DNA from: an uncultured Gardnerella sp.
GTDB lineage: Bacteria > Actinomycetota > Actinomycetes > Actinomycetales > Bifidobacteriaceae
Assembly (NCBI GenBank): GCA_947252975.1
Contig: CAMXWX010000006.1
Location: 1 to 36,613 of the forward strand
Reading direction: 5' to 3'
Length of the DNA stretch: 36,613 bases
Both the position numbers and the translations under genes were made by a program. A model generated the notes under the pieces. That model searched no databases. It was not told the origin of the DNA and was given only the letters and a program-made list of their open reading frames with translations. Shown here piece by piece: positions 16,899 to 25,586 of the stretch (within the stretch, counting starts at the first letter, position 1; each line of letters opens with the position of its first letter).

Positions 16899-17996
16899 AT
16901 GAAACCAGTATGCAACAGTGTGTCAGTTTGCGTGCCAGCAACCAGCGCAAATCTTGGGTCGGGATTTGACGTTGCAGGAATTGCGCTTGACTATGCGGAT
17001 TCGCTAGTTTTTACGCTTGATGATTCGCTTGATGATTCGCAAGACGATTCGCAAGATGTGCGCGTGATTATTCATGGCGAAGGCGAAGATACGTTGCCAA
17101 AAGACGAGACGCATCTTGTTGTTCGCGCGTTTCGCAAAGCGTGCGAAGCGTTTGGCTTGCCGCGTTTGCGATTTACTCTAGAAGCGCATAATCGCATTCC
17201 TCAAGCGCGCGGAATGGGGTCTTCCGCCAGTGCGATTGTTTCGGGCGTGGCTGCAGCTTGGGCTTTTGCGCATAATGGGAATCTTAACAAGCAGGCGATT
17301 TTTGAGCTTGCAGCTGCGATTGAAGGTCACCCAGATAATGTTGCTCCAGCAGTTTTTGGCGGATTAACAACCAGTTGGAAGAATGGCAATGAGTTCCACA
17401 CTGTTCGATACAGCGTTTCTAAGAAGATTCGCGCAACGATTTTTGTGCCGAACTTTACTCTTTCAACGCAAATGGCTCGTCAAGCTCTTCCAGAAAAAGT
17501 GCCATATGCAGATGCTGTGTTTAACGTTTCGCGCGCTTGCTTATTGCCGATTGCGTTTGGTGATTTTGGTGATTTTAGCGCATTTGCTGATTCTTGCGAT
17601 TCTGCGGATTCTGGCGATTCTTGCGCAAAAACAACTCTTTCCAGAAACGATTTGCTTTTTACGGCTACTCAAGACGCTATTCACCAGCCATACCGAGCAA
17701 GTCTTATGCAACCAACTTGGGATTTGGTAAAAGCTTTGCGAGACAAGGGGTTTGCGGCTGCAATCTCGGGAGCTGGATCTTGCGCAGCGGTGTTCTACGA
17801 GGAAAAGTCGGAAGCTTCCGTAGAGGCAAATAACGCCACTAATATAAGCGGAAAAATAGAAAGTGCGGAAATAGAAAGTGCGGAAATTGTAGCTAGAAAA
17901 ATAGAAAAAATTGCAGAACCGCTTTTGAGTGGCTGCGATTGGAAAGTTTTGCACGTGCATGTTGATTCTATTGGCGTTGCAATAACTCGCGAATAA
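16899..17996 (+). CDS. thrB: Homoserine kinase
   Basis: This GHMP-family kinase phosphorylates homoserine for threonine synthesis, next to hom. The motifs are PATSANLGSGFD (13-24), the ATP loop ARGMGSSASAIVSG (about 103-116) and the C-terminal SGAGSCAAVF (about 285-294). At 365 residues it is longer than the usual 290-330. The extra length comes from three low-complexity inserts: DDSLDDSQDDSQD near residue 41, DSCDSADSGDSC near 230, and ESAEIESAEI near the C-terminus. These are encoded by short tandem repeats in the DNA (for example GATGATTCGCTT-type 12-mers at about 17018-17059). Confidence 0.95.
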   Translation: MKPVCNSVSVCVPATSANLGSGFDVAGIALDYADSLVFTLDDSLDDSQDDSQDVRVIIHGEGEDTLPKDETHLVVRAFRKACEAFGLPRLRFTLEAHNRIPQARGMGSSASAIVSGVAAAWAFAHNGNLNKQAIFELAAAIEGHPDNVAPAVFGGLTTSWKNGNEFHTVRYSVSKKIRATIFVPNFTLSTQMARQALPEKVPYADAVFNVSRACLLPIAFGDFGDFSAFADSCDSADSGDSCAKTTLSRNDLLFTATQDAIHQPYRASLMQPTWDLVKALRDKGFAAAISGAGSCAAVFYEEKSEASVEANNATNISGKIESAEIESAEIVARKIEKIAEPLLSGCDWKVLHVHVDSIGVAITRE

Positions 17997-18060
17997 TTTG
18001 TGTGAAGATGTAAGTGAAGTTATGAGTGAAATCGCAAGTGAAATCGCAAAAAGAGGGAAT

Positions 18061-19497
18061 ATGAAAGTTTCGTTGATTTTGGCTTCTCAGTCTCCTGCAA
18101 GAAGAGCTGTGCTGGCTGCTGCAGGCGTGATTCCTGTGATTCACGTGAGTGAGGTAGATGAGCCAGCGGCTTTGCGTAATGCTGCAAATGCGCAAGGTGT
18201 TAGCGTGGAGCAGATGAGCGCCGAGGAGCGCGTTTCGATTTTGGCGCAAGCAAAGGCTTTTGCAGTGTATGAGTCGTGGAAGCTTGTGGCAAATACAGCT
18301 GCTTCGGCTAGTGGCGATTTGGTTGTGGGGTATCCGCTGGAGGCTGAGGCTGCTGAATCTTCTGAATCTGAATCTTCTGAAACTGCTAGTAGCGCTTTAG
18401 CAAGTGATTCGCAATCAGACGTAACGCATAACGTAGATACCGCGCAAACTCGCGATTTTTCGGGCGTAAAAGTGCCTACTAAGACTTTTGATATTCATGA
18501 TTTTGCGCACGTGAATAAGTCTTCCGCTGATTCCAATAGCGTGCTTATTGTTGGCTGCGACTCCATGTTTTTGCTAGACGGCGAATGCTACGGAAAGCCG
18601 CATACTCCCGAAGTGGCTGCCGCGCGAATCAAGCAAATGAGCGGAAAAACTGGAGAATTGTTTACTGGCCATTGCTTAATCGACGCAAAAAGTGGCAAAA
18701 CCGTGTGCAAGGTGAGCCGCGCAAGCGTGACTTTTGCACATATGAGCGATGAGGAGATCCGCGCGTACGTAGAAACTGGCGAGCCGCTGGAAGTTGCAGG
18801 ATCCTTTACGCTAGAAGGCTTTGGTGGTGCGTTTATTGAGGGAATTCAGGGAGATCCGCATGGTGTTCTTGGAATCAGCTTGCCGCTGCTAAGGCAGATG
18901 GTTTGTGATCTTGGGTATGCTTGGCCAGATTTGTGGAATAGTCGCAAGCTGGAGAGCGAGGCGATTAAGGACGATCCCGCTTCCGCGCAAGTGCCTAAAG
19001 AAAACGTGCATCAGCCTGGAGATGGATGGGTTATGTGCGATTGCGGACGCAAGCATTGGGGGCATAATGGCGCGGCTGGTGTGTTGCTCGCTAGGCGAGA
19101 TGAGGCAACTGGGCGCGTGACTCACGTTGTTATGCAACATCGCGCGCTTTGGAGCGCGGAAGGCGGCACGTGGGGGATTCCTGGCGGCGCAATATCTGAT
19201 GGCGAAACTGCGATTGAGGGCGCGTTGCGCGAGTCGTTTGAAGAAGCGAACATAACATCTCAAGATATTGATGTTGTTGGAGCGTATTGCGAAAGTCACG
19301 GAAATTGGCGTTATACAACGGTTTTTGCGTTTGAAAAGCCAAGGCATTGTGTGAATCCGTGCGCGCATGACGACGAGAGTATGGAAATCAAGTGGGTGCC
19401 GATTGACGATGTGCCAAAGCTAAAGCTGCTTACGGCAATGCGCACTGATTGGCCGTCTTTCCGCGCTCGCCTTGATTCTCTTGCATCGATTCGCTAG
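18061..19497 (+). CDS. Maf-family nucleotide pyrophosphatase fused to a NUDIX hydrolase
   Basis: The start is set at ATG 18061, preceded by GAGGGA; an upstream TTG frame at 17998 looks non-coding. This gives 478 residues. Residues about 1-320 are a Maf domain (LASQSPARRAVL; GCDSMFLLDGECYGKP; GFGGAFIEGIQGDPHGVLG), the family of house-cleaning (d)NTP pyrophosphatases. A Ser/Glu-rich insertion of about 80 residues interrupts it after the first helices. Residues about 325-478 are a NUDIX domain. Its box GX5EX7REX2EE is visible from GGAISDGETAIEGALRESFE, with Asn in place of the usual Gly near the end. Both halves would remove damaged or surplus nucleotides. It follows thrB with a 64-base gap. Confidence 0.88.
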   Translation: MKVSLILASQSPARRAVLAAAGVIPVIHVSEVDEPAALRNAANAQGVSVEQMSAEERVSILAQAKAFAVYESWKLVANTAASASGDLVVGYPLEAEAAESSESESSETASSALASDSQSDVTHNVDTAQTRDFSGVKVPTKTFDIHDFAHVNKSSADSNSVLIVGCDSMFLLDGECYGKPHTPEVAAARIKQMSGKTGELFTGHCLIDAKSGKTVCKVSRASVTFAHMSDEEIRAYVETGEPLEVAGSFTLEGFGGAFIEGIQGDPHGVLGISLPLLRQMVCDLGYAWPDLWNSRKLESEAIKDDPASAQVPKENVHQPGDGWVMCDCGRKHWGHNGAAGVLLARRDEATGRVTHVVMQHRALWSAEGGTWGIPGGAISDGETAIEGALRESFEEANITSQDIDVVGAYCESHGNWRYTTVFAFEKPRHCVNPCAHDDESMEIKWVPIDDVPKLKLLTAMRTDWPSFRARLDSLASIR

Positions 19498-19498
19498 C

Positions 19499-19662
19499 TG
19501 CGCGACGACCTGCCTTTTCGCTTAGAGCGTAGCGCGAATCGACGATTTCGAGCTGCATAATGCGTGAGAAATCACCTCGATTCGCTGAGCCGCTCAAACG
19601 TAAAGTCCAGTGGACTTTACGTGCGGCGAAGACGTGAGCGCAGCTAACCTGCGCGAACGATG
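19499..19662 (+). repeat. Structured intergenic repeat, copy B (hybrid of both subtypes)
   Basis: It starts two bases after the Maf-NUDIX stop. The 5' part (TGCCTTTTCGC, TTAGAGCGTAGC, 19511-19533) equals that of copies C and D. It runs into a TGCATAATGC-apex hairpin (GATTTC/GAAATC) like copy A, enclosed by GCGAATCGA/TCGATTCGC (19534-19542 and 19577-19585). The core follows: CTGAGC, stem GCCGC/GCGGC (19589-19593 and 19623-19627), a 12+1+12 palindrome ACGTAAAGTCCA-G-TGGACTTTACGT (19598-19622), GAAGACGT, and GCGCAG/CTGCGC (19638-19643 and 19649-19654). Compared with copy A, the last stem shows a G-C to A-T compensatory pair. Confidence 0.85.
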
Positions 19663-19671
19663 ACCTGCCTT

Positions 19672-19720
19672 GTAGTGCGTTTGTATTAAAAAACGCCAAA
19701 ATTCAGTACAATCGCACTAC
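19672..19720. repeat. Inverted repeat GTAGTGCG...CGCACTAC
   Basis: GTAGTGCG (19672-19679) pairs with CGCACTAC (19713-19720), with TTGT/ACAA extending the stem inward. Each arm is a copy of a recurring motif, TAGTGCGWTTGTA, also found at 169, 19735 (variant) and 26687. Function is unknown; it may be a paired protein-binding site or repeat end. Confidence 0.55.
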
Positions 19721-19752
19721 GGTTTTGTGTGTTTGCGTAGTGTATTTGTATC

Positions 19753-19891
19753 ATAATCCGAGTTTGTTGCTTCTTATCTATGAAATCTTATAAAATGACG
19801 TTTATGCGCTGATGCATGCTAGTTTTCTGCTAGTTGTTAGATGTTATACGGCTTGTGCTTGATTTTTGTAATTTTGTTTGTGATTCATGGG
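19753..19891 (+). repeat. Long direct repeat R1, first copy (promoter-like)
   Basis: About 139 bases are nearly identical to 25366-25500. Both begin ATAATCCGAGTTTGTTG and end GTGATTCATGGG. Each copy contains a -35/-10-like pair (TTGCTT or TTGATT, 16 bases, TATAAA). Both lie just upstream of a phage-type DNA-binding gene (ORF6N here, KilA-N at the second copy). They therefore look like duplicated control regions, or the homology used to recombine cassettes. Confidence 0.75.
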
Positions 19892-20080
19892 TACACTACA
19901 GCAAGATTCAACGAGCAGGTAAAAAATAACATAGAAAAATTTGATAATGATTTTATGTTTCAGCTAAGCAAATCCGAGTTGGAATATTTGCAATCAAATT
20001 TTTTGACCGCAAATATTAGTTCTAAAAGCAGGTCGCTTCCATATGCTTTTACTGAGCAGGGTATTTATATACTCACTGCG
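19889..20080 (+). pseudogene. ORF6N-domain gene fragment
   Basis: The translation contains the conserved middle of ORF6N (KilA-N-related) phage DNA-binding domains: YTTARFNEQVKNNIEKF, DNDFMFQLSKSELEYLQSNF and LPYAFTEQGIYILTAV. The usual N-terminus (the strand and helix before the YTT segment) is replaced by repeat R1, and the C-terminal rest is cut by repeat R2. Only about 64 residues remain. An open frame of 92 codons covers it, but its first 16 and last 12 codons are repeat sequence. I call it a remnant, not a working gene. Confidence 0.75.
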
Positions 20081-20124
20081 GTGTGGAGTGGCTGGAAGCG
20101 GCTTTCAAATATAAACTAGTTTTG
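20081..20124 (+). repeat. Short direct repeat R2, first copy
   Basis: GTGTGGAGTGGCTGGAAGCGGC and following bases match 25231-25275 at most positions, including the CTAGTTTTG end. It directly follows the ORF6N fragment, just as the second copy directly follows another gene fragment. Confidence 0.7.
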
Positions 20125-20217
20125 GGATTTATTAAACGCTACACTTCTATAGTTATTAATGGCGGTAGAATTAGAGTAATTTGTTTTTGCAGGTTTTGAG
20201 TAAATAGGTCTACGATT

Positions 20218-23200
20218 ATGGAAGTTGAAAAATTTGACCAGTGGGCAGAGCAGCTGTTGGATACTGGTAAGAATCGCAATAACTTAGTTAATTTTAAGGA
20301 TACTAAAACTTCAACATTAGATGTTTTGCTTCCAAGCTGTGAAGATATTTTTCAAAAGTTTTCATCAGAAAATTCTGGTTCCTTTAAAATATTTGACCCA
20401 GAAGAAGAATTTAATAAAAAGCATAATGACAAGTATTATGTAGATAATTTAAATACGGATGATTTTAATGAGATAGAATATGCAGATGGTAACCCAAGAA
20501 AAAAATATGAATCAAAAACTGATTTTAAGAATAATTATTCCAACAAAATAAAAGCTAATCAAATTCTTGCATATAGTTCATCTGGAAAGCCATTAGAAGC
20601 AGCAAGAAATATTATGAGAAAATCCAGGGAAATTATTGAAGAGACTGGAGTAAATGTTGCGTTCATTACATTTGGGATAATTCATTGGAAAGAAGCTAAT
20701 TACGCTGATACTATTTACAACGCACCAATACTTTTAATACCTATTCAATTAAGTAGTGAGTCGATTGGACGGTCATATAAAATATCTGTTTTAGATAATG
20801 ATGTTATTGTAAATAGAGCGTTTTCTTACAAACTTGATAACGAGTATGGCATAACTCTTCCGAATTATAATAGTGAAACCACGTTAGAAGAATATTTTGA
20901 AAATGTACAAAACATGGTTTCTAAACTAGGCTGGACAATAAGTAAAGAGTGTAAAATTGGGCTATTTTCATTTGCAAAGATTAATATGTATGTGGATCTT
21001 AAGGAAAATAAAAATGATATTTTAAATAGCCCTACTGTTCGTCAACTTTTTGGCGAAGTAGTTGATTCTGGTAATTCATACTTAGATAGCGAAGATATTG
21101 ATAAATCTGATTACGATTCAATAATTGATTTATGTAACGTTGTAGATGCTGATTCTAGCCAAATAGAGGCTATAGAAATGGCTAAATCTGGTAAAAGCTT
21201 TGTTTTGCAGGGGCCTCCAGGAACTGGTAAGAGTCAGACAATTACGAATATTATTGCTGAATGTCTTAATGATGGTAAGAAAGTATTGTTTGTTTCAGAA
21301 AAACTTGCTGCTTTAAACGTCGTTTATAACAAAATGAAGCAGGTTGGTCTTGCGGATTTTTGTCTTCAGCTTCATTCAAATAAAGCCAACAAAAAGAGTG
21401 TTATTGAAGATATATGCAGAAATCTCAATATTAAGAAGGATGTTGTAAGTAATATTAAATTTGATGAAGAAATAAAAGCTAAGAAAAATGTTAAAGAAAA
21501 ATTAGATTCTTATGAACGTAATCTTCATGAGGTGCAACCCGTAATAAATAAAAGTTTATATGATTTATATGAGTCACTTGCAAAATGGGATTATGCGACA
21601 GAATTTATATGCCCCACTGAAGATATATCAAAATTAGGTTCTGAATACTTGAATAGGTCTACTGATCTTTTAAGAAGCTATGTTGATTATTCATATTATA
21701 TCGGTTATGACTATCGCAAGAATCCTTGGTATGGGTATATAAATCAAGATAATTCAATTGCCGAAGAAGTACGATTAAAGGGCAGTATTTCTTCTGCTGT
21801 AAATACTTTGAACGACCTAATTCCATTGTTGGACAGGATTTCTGAACAGTATGGTGTTTGTTGTGAAAGTTTAAAAGATGCTCTATTCTGGGGAAAGTTC
21901 TTTGACTTTGTTGCTAATTCAGCATTAGTTACGCCATCTATATTAAAGAGACAGAATTTTGATATTGCTTACAATGCGCTAGAAAATCTAGAATCAATGA
22001 GCAATAAAATACATGCTTTAATGCAGGAATTATCTGATTGTAATGAGGATATTTATTATCTGGATGGTTTAGATAACTACAATAATTTAAGACAATTTAG
22101 AAGTGTATTATCTAGAATTTTTAATTCTGAATATAAAAAAATTATTTACGATATACGTTCATGCAAGAAAGTAAATAAAAAACCTAATTATAAAGAATCA
22201 ATTCTTTTAATGGGGCTTTTGGCTAAATATCAGAAATCTATTAGTGAATATTCTGACGCTGAAGCTTCTATAAAATCATTGCTTGGTTCAGCTTATAAAG
22301 GTATTGATACTGATTGGAATTATGTTAGCAATCAAATGAGAATTCTTAAAAATATGCTTGATAGTGGATACTCATTTGAATCCTTGGAAAGATATTCAAG
22401 CTTTGCGTCTGAAAGCAAAATTTTTGTGGAATATTCTCATCAAATTAACAATATTTTGAATGAAAATAGCATCAAAAATATAGATTACATTTCTGGATGT
22501 TTTGATAAAAATATTGTTGATTTTAATACAATTGATGCTGTTAAAGTTCAATCTAGATTGCATAAGTGTATTGAGTCTTCTGATATATTGCAAAAATGGT
22601 GTACTTTTAGAGACATTCTTGCTCGTTTAGAGAAGAATGGGCTTATTCCTTTTATCCATGAACTTATAAAGAATAATGTGAGTAAAGATAATATTGTTCC
22701 TACATTTAATAAGCAATTTTATTTACAGTGGATTGATTTTGTAATTTTAAAAAGTCCGATTCTTTCTCAATTTAATAGAGCAACTCAGGATAGATTCATA
22801 AAAGATTTTATAGAGAAAGATTTAGAAGAATTTGATATTAATAGAAAAAAGTTGCATGCAAAGTTAGCAAATGCATGTCCTGGAAAGGAATGTGCTGTTG
22901 CTGGGAGCCAATTAAGTGAGCTTTTGTATGAGAACCAAAAATCAAGGAATAAAAAGAATATACGTTTACTTCTTTCAGAAACCAAAGATACTGTACAAAT
23001 AGTTAAACCTTGCTTTATGATGTCTCCTTTAAGTGTGAGCACATTTCTTAATTATAAAGATTTAAAGTTTGATGTTGTAATATTCGATGAGGCTTCTCAG
23101 GTCTTTCCATGGGATGCGGTTGGTGCAATTAGCCGTGCTAAACAAGCTATCATAGTTGGCGATTCAAAGCAGATGCCACCTAGTAACTTTTTCGCAACAT

Positions 23201-24978
23201 CTGTTAATAATGATGATGACACAGATAACTATGACGATATTAGGAGCTTTGATTCTATACTAGATTTTGCTTCTAGCACTATGCCTCAGCTAAGACTAAA
23301 TTGGCATTATCGTAGTCGCAGCGAGCAGCTTATTGCATTTTCAAACAAGAATTTTTACAACGGTAGCCTTATAAGTTTTCCCGCTGCTAAAGATAATTCA
23401 GAAGGTATGGGTGTGGATTATTACTACGTAAATGGAGTATTTAATCGCTCATATCATAATAATCGAAAAGAAGCTGAATATGTTGTCGATTTAATTTATA
23501 AAAACATTGAGAAATATCCTAATAGGAGTTTAGGCGTTGTTGCTTTTAGTCAGTCTCAACAAAATCTCATAGATAATTTGCTTTTTAAACGCCGTCAAGT
23601 TACTCCTGAAAAAGAGTTTTTCTTTGATTCTGGTAAGGAAGAGCCTTTCTTTATAAAGAATCTTGAAACAGTTCAGGGAGATGAACGTGACGCAATCATT
23701 TTTAGTATTGGTTACGGTCCTGATAGTAATGGAATGTTCTCAACTAATTTTGGTCCTTTAAATCGCGATGGAGGGCAAAAGAGGCTGAATGTTGCCGTTA
23801 CAAGGGCAAAATATAATATTCAAGTTGTTTCTTCCATGCATGCAACTGATATAGATTTAAGTCATAGTGAATCAGATGGTGCTCGTCTTCTTCGAGAATA
23901 TCTTGATTTTGCTGAGAATGGTGAGATTGCCTTGCAGCGCAGTGAAAGCGTGGCAAGTTATGATCAGTTTGATTCCGATTTTGAGGTTGAAGTATGTGAG
24001 TTTTTGCGAAATCATGGTTATTCAGTTGATACGCAAGTGGGATGCTCTGGATTTAGAATAGATCTCGGTGTTAAAGTTCCTAATAGTTCAGATTATATAC
24101 TTGCTGTCGAATGTGATGGTGCCACTTACCATTCGTCAAAGAATGCGCGAGATCGTGATAGATTGCGACAAGCAATTCTAGAAAATATGGGTTGGAAGTT
24201 CTATCGCATTTGGTCAACCGAATGGTTCAGGAATAAGATTTCTGAACAAGATAAACTCTTAGAATTTGTTCGTGAAGTAGTGGAAAACTATAAAAATCAT
24301 AAAGATGATTATGCAGAGAATCTTGGAGGCAGACTGCCTGAAAGCTCCTCATTTTTATCTGAGGCTGAGGTTGATTTATGCGGAAAATCTTTATACAATG
24401 CCGAGTTCTCGGAAAAATCAACTAATAGTATTCTTAATGATATTCCTTTTAGTTTTGTTAAGTATAAGATGGCGGATACTAATAAGGATTGCAAGAATAT
24501 TTTTAGTAAATATAATAACGCTGATTTCAAAAGTAGTGTGAAAGATATTTTGGAAGTTGAGTCTCCTCTATCAGAAAATCTTCTTTTACAAAGAATACTT
24601 TGGTATTTCGAGCGCGAAAAGGTTACTTCATCAGTGCAAAAAAGGTTTGACATCAAAATGCGTGGATGTGAATATTTTGGTATTGTCAGGGAAAATGGCT
24701 TTATGTATTTGAAGGATAAACCGATTACTTTCCGACTCCCAGGAGATATTGTTCGTGATTTTAAACAAATTGCTCCAGAAGAGCTAGGTGTTGGCATGAT
24801 GGAAATTATTAGTAAAAATGTTGTTTTGGCGAAAGAAGGATTATATCGCTTTATGCTTGGCTTATATGGTAAAAAGAGAATTGGTAAATTAGATGGCGAG
24901 GCTTTAGATAATGCCTTATCTATGCTGCTTAAATCTGAGAAAATAGTTGAGATTGATGGACAGATTTCACTAAAATAG
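20218..24978 (+). CDS. DUF4011 / SF1 helicase / Vsr-like nuclease, probable anti-phage protein
   Basis: This single 1586-residue protein begins with a DUF4011-type region (about 1-300). A split SF1 helicase follows: Walker A GPPGTGKS (332-339), motif II DEASQ (957-961), motif III VGDSKQMPPS, motif V TVQGDERDAI and motif VI RLNVAVTRAK (from 1189). A long coiled insertion separates motif I from II. Residues about 1250-1350 form a Vsr/PD-(D/E)XK nuclease with Asp1282 and Glu1298-x-Asp1300 (VECDGATYH). The C-terminus resembles DUF3320. This architecture matches the single-gene Hhe anti-phage system as I recall it; activity is inferred. The gene is visibly more AT-rich than its neighbours and sits among gene remnants and duplicated repeats, so it is probably acquired. 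It appears intact. Confidence 0.85.
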   Translation: MEVEKFDQWAEQLLDTGKNRNNLVNFKDTKTSTLDVLLPSCEDIFQKFSSENSGSFKIFDPEEEFNKKHNDKYYVDNLNTDDFNEIEYADGNPRKKYESKTDFKNNYSNKIKANQILAYSSSGKPLEAARNIMRKSREIIEETGVNVAFITFGIIHWKEANYADTIYNAPILLIPIQLSSESIGRSYKISVLDNDVIVNRAFSYKLDNEYGITLPNYNSETTLEEYFENVQNMVSKLGWTISKECKIGLFSFAKINMYVDLKENKNDILNSPTVRQLFGEVVDSGNSYLDSEDIDKSDYDSIIDLCNVVDADSSQIEAIEMAKSGKSFVLQGPPGTGKSQTITNIIAECLNDGKKVLFVSEKLAALNVVYNKMKQVGLADFCLQLHSNKANKKSVIEDICRNLNIKKDVVSNIKFDEEIKAKKNVKEKLDSYERNLHEVQPVINKSLYDLYESLAKWDYATEFICPTEDISKLGSEYLNRSTDLLRSYVDYSYYIGYDYRKNPWYGYINQDNSIAEEVRLKGSISSAVNTLNDLIPLLDRISEQYGVCCESLKDALFWGKFFDFVANSALVTPSILKRQNFDIAYNALENLESMSNKIHALMQELSDCNEDIYYLDGLDNYNNLRQFRSVLSRIFNSEYKKIIYDIRSCKKVNKKPNYKESILLMGLLAKYQKSISEYSDAEASIKSLLGSAYKGIDTDWNYVSNQMRILKNMLDSGYSFESLERYSSFASESKIFVEYSHQINNILNENSIKNIDYISGCFDKNIVDFNTIDAVKVQSRLHKCIESSDILQKWCTFRDILARLEKNGLIPFIHELIKNNVSKDNIVPTFNKQFYLQWIDFVILKSPILSQFNRATQDRFIKDFIEKDLEEFDINRKKLHAKLANACPGKECAVAGSQLSELLYENQKSRNKKNIRLLLSETKDTVQIVKPCFMMSPLSVSTFLNYKDLKFDVVIFDEASQVFPWDAVGAISRAKQAIIVGDSKQMPPSNFFATSVNNDDDTDNYDDIRSFDSILDFASSTMPQLRLNWHYRSRSEQLIAFSNKNFYNGSLISFPAAKDNSEGMGVDYYYVNGVFNRSYHNNRKEAEYVVDLIYKNIEKYPNRSLGVVAFSQSQQNLIDNLLFKRRQVTPEKEFFFDSGKEEPFFIKNLETVQGDERDAIIFSIGYGPDSNGMFSTNFGPLNRDGGQKRLNVAVTRAKYNIQVVSSMHATDIDLSHSESDGARLLREYLDFAENGEIALQRSESVASYDQFDSDFEVEVCEFLRNHGYSVDTQVGCSGFRIDLGVKVPNSSDYILAVECDGATYHSSKNARDRDRLRQAILENMGWKFYRIWSTEWFRNKISEQDKLLEFVREVVENYKNHKDDYAENLGGRLPESSSFLSEAEVDLCGKSLYNAEFSEKSTNSILNDIPFSFVKYKMADTNKDCKNIFSKYNNADFKSSVKDILEVESPLSENLLLQRILWYFEREKVTSSVQKRFDIKMRGCEYFGIVRENGFMYLKDKPITFRLPGDIVRDFKQIAPEELGVGMMEIISKNVVLAKEGLYRFMLGLYGKKRIGKLDGEALDNALSMLLKSEKIVEIDGQISLK

Positions 24979-25002
24979 TAGTTTTTATAGTTTTACTGGT
25001 GT

Positions 25003-25227
25003 AAAAGTGCAATCAAATGGCTGATTGAGCGATATCAAGTAGCTGTAGATAAGAAGACTGGGATTGTACGAAATCCAAATGAAGCATACGATAATCCGCG
25101 CTATATCGTTGATTTGGTTAAAAAGGTAGTTCGCGTTAGCGTAGAAACAATGAACATTATTGACGGTTTGCCAAAACTTAACGAAATCACTAATAAGCCA
25201 GATTGCTGGCCAGATGCGTGGAATTAG
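25003..25227 (+). pseudogene. C-terminal remnant of a restriction-type DEAD/DEAH helicase
   Basis: An open frame without a start reads SAIKWLIERYQVAVDKKTG, VRNPNEAYDNPRYIVDLVKK and VVRVSVETMNIIDGLPKL, and ends at TAG 25225-25227. This is the characteristic C-terminal end of large restriction helicases (type ISP or related). In these the motif 'ERY.V..DK.SGI..DPN....PRYI.DL..R.V.VS.ET..I...LP' recurs. Everything upstream is missing, and the fragment begins 25 bases after the helicase stop. It shows that a restriction-modification gene once stood here and was replaced or cut by the incoming helicase gene. Confidence 0.75.
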
Positions 25228-25230
25228 AAA

Positions 25231-25300
25231 GTGTGGAGTGACTGGAAGTAGACTTCCAAATGTTAGCTAGTTTTGCAGAATTTGGAAGTAGACTTCCAAC
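25231..25300 (+). repeat. Repeat R2, second copy, with paired GGAAGTAGACTTCC hairpins
   Basis: The first 45 bases match 20081-20124. Two identical inverted repeats GGAAGTAGACTTCC lie exactly 40 bases apart (25244-25257 and 25284-25297), each followed by CAA. Degenerate relatives occur at about 20094 and at 26750-26805. Confidence 0.7.
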
Positions 25301-25365
25301 TTGCATACTTTTAGTTAGAGCATTGTTTTGAGAATTAACTCTTTGCTTTGCTTGAGTTTTTGGAA

Positions 25366-25500
25366 ATAATCCGAGTTTGTTGATTCTTATCTGTGAAATC
25401 TTATAAAATCATACTTATGCGCTGATGCATGCTAGTTTTCTGCTAGTTGTTAGATGTTTTGTGGCTTGTGCTTGATTTTGTATTGCTTGTGATTCATGGG
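25366..25500 (+). repeat. Long direct repeat R1, second copy (promoter-like)
   Basis: Nearly identical to 19753-19891, with a few substitutions and small deletions. TTGATT and TATAAA, 16 bases apart, form a plausible promoter for the KilA-N gene that starts 86 bases downstream. Confidence 0.75.
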
Positions 25501-25586
25501 TTTTGTGTTAAGCGCATAGAAATAAAGTAAACAAATCAAATAAAGCAATTAATTGCGTAAATTTGCGTAAAAATTAGGGGGCAATT

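Noticed and set aside
20218..24978. Helicase gene as a RecB-like or housekeeping repair enzyme
   Set aside because: The DUF4011 start, Vsr-type nuclease and DUF3320-like end, together with foreign composition and surrounding gene debris, fit an accessory defence protein better than a core repair enzyme.
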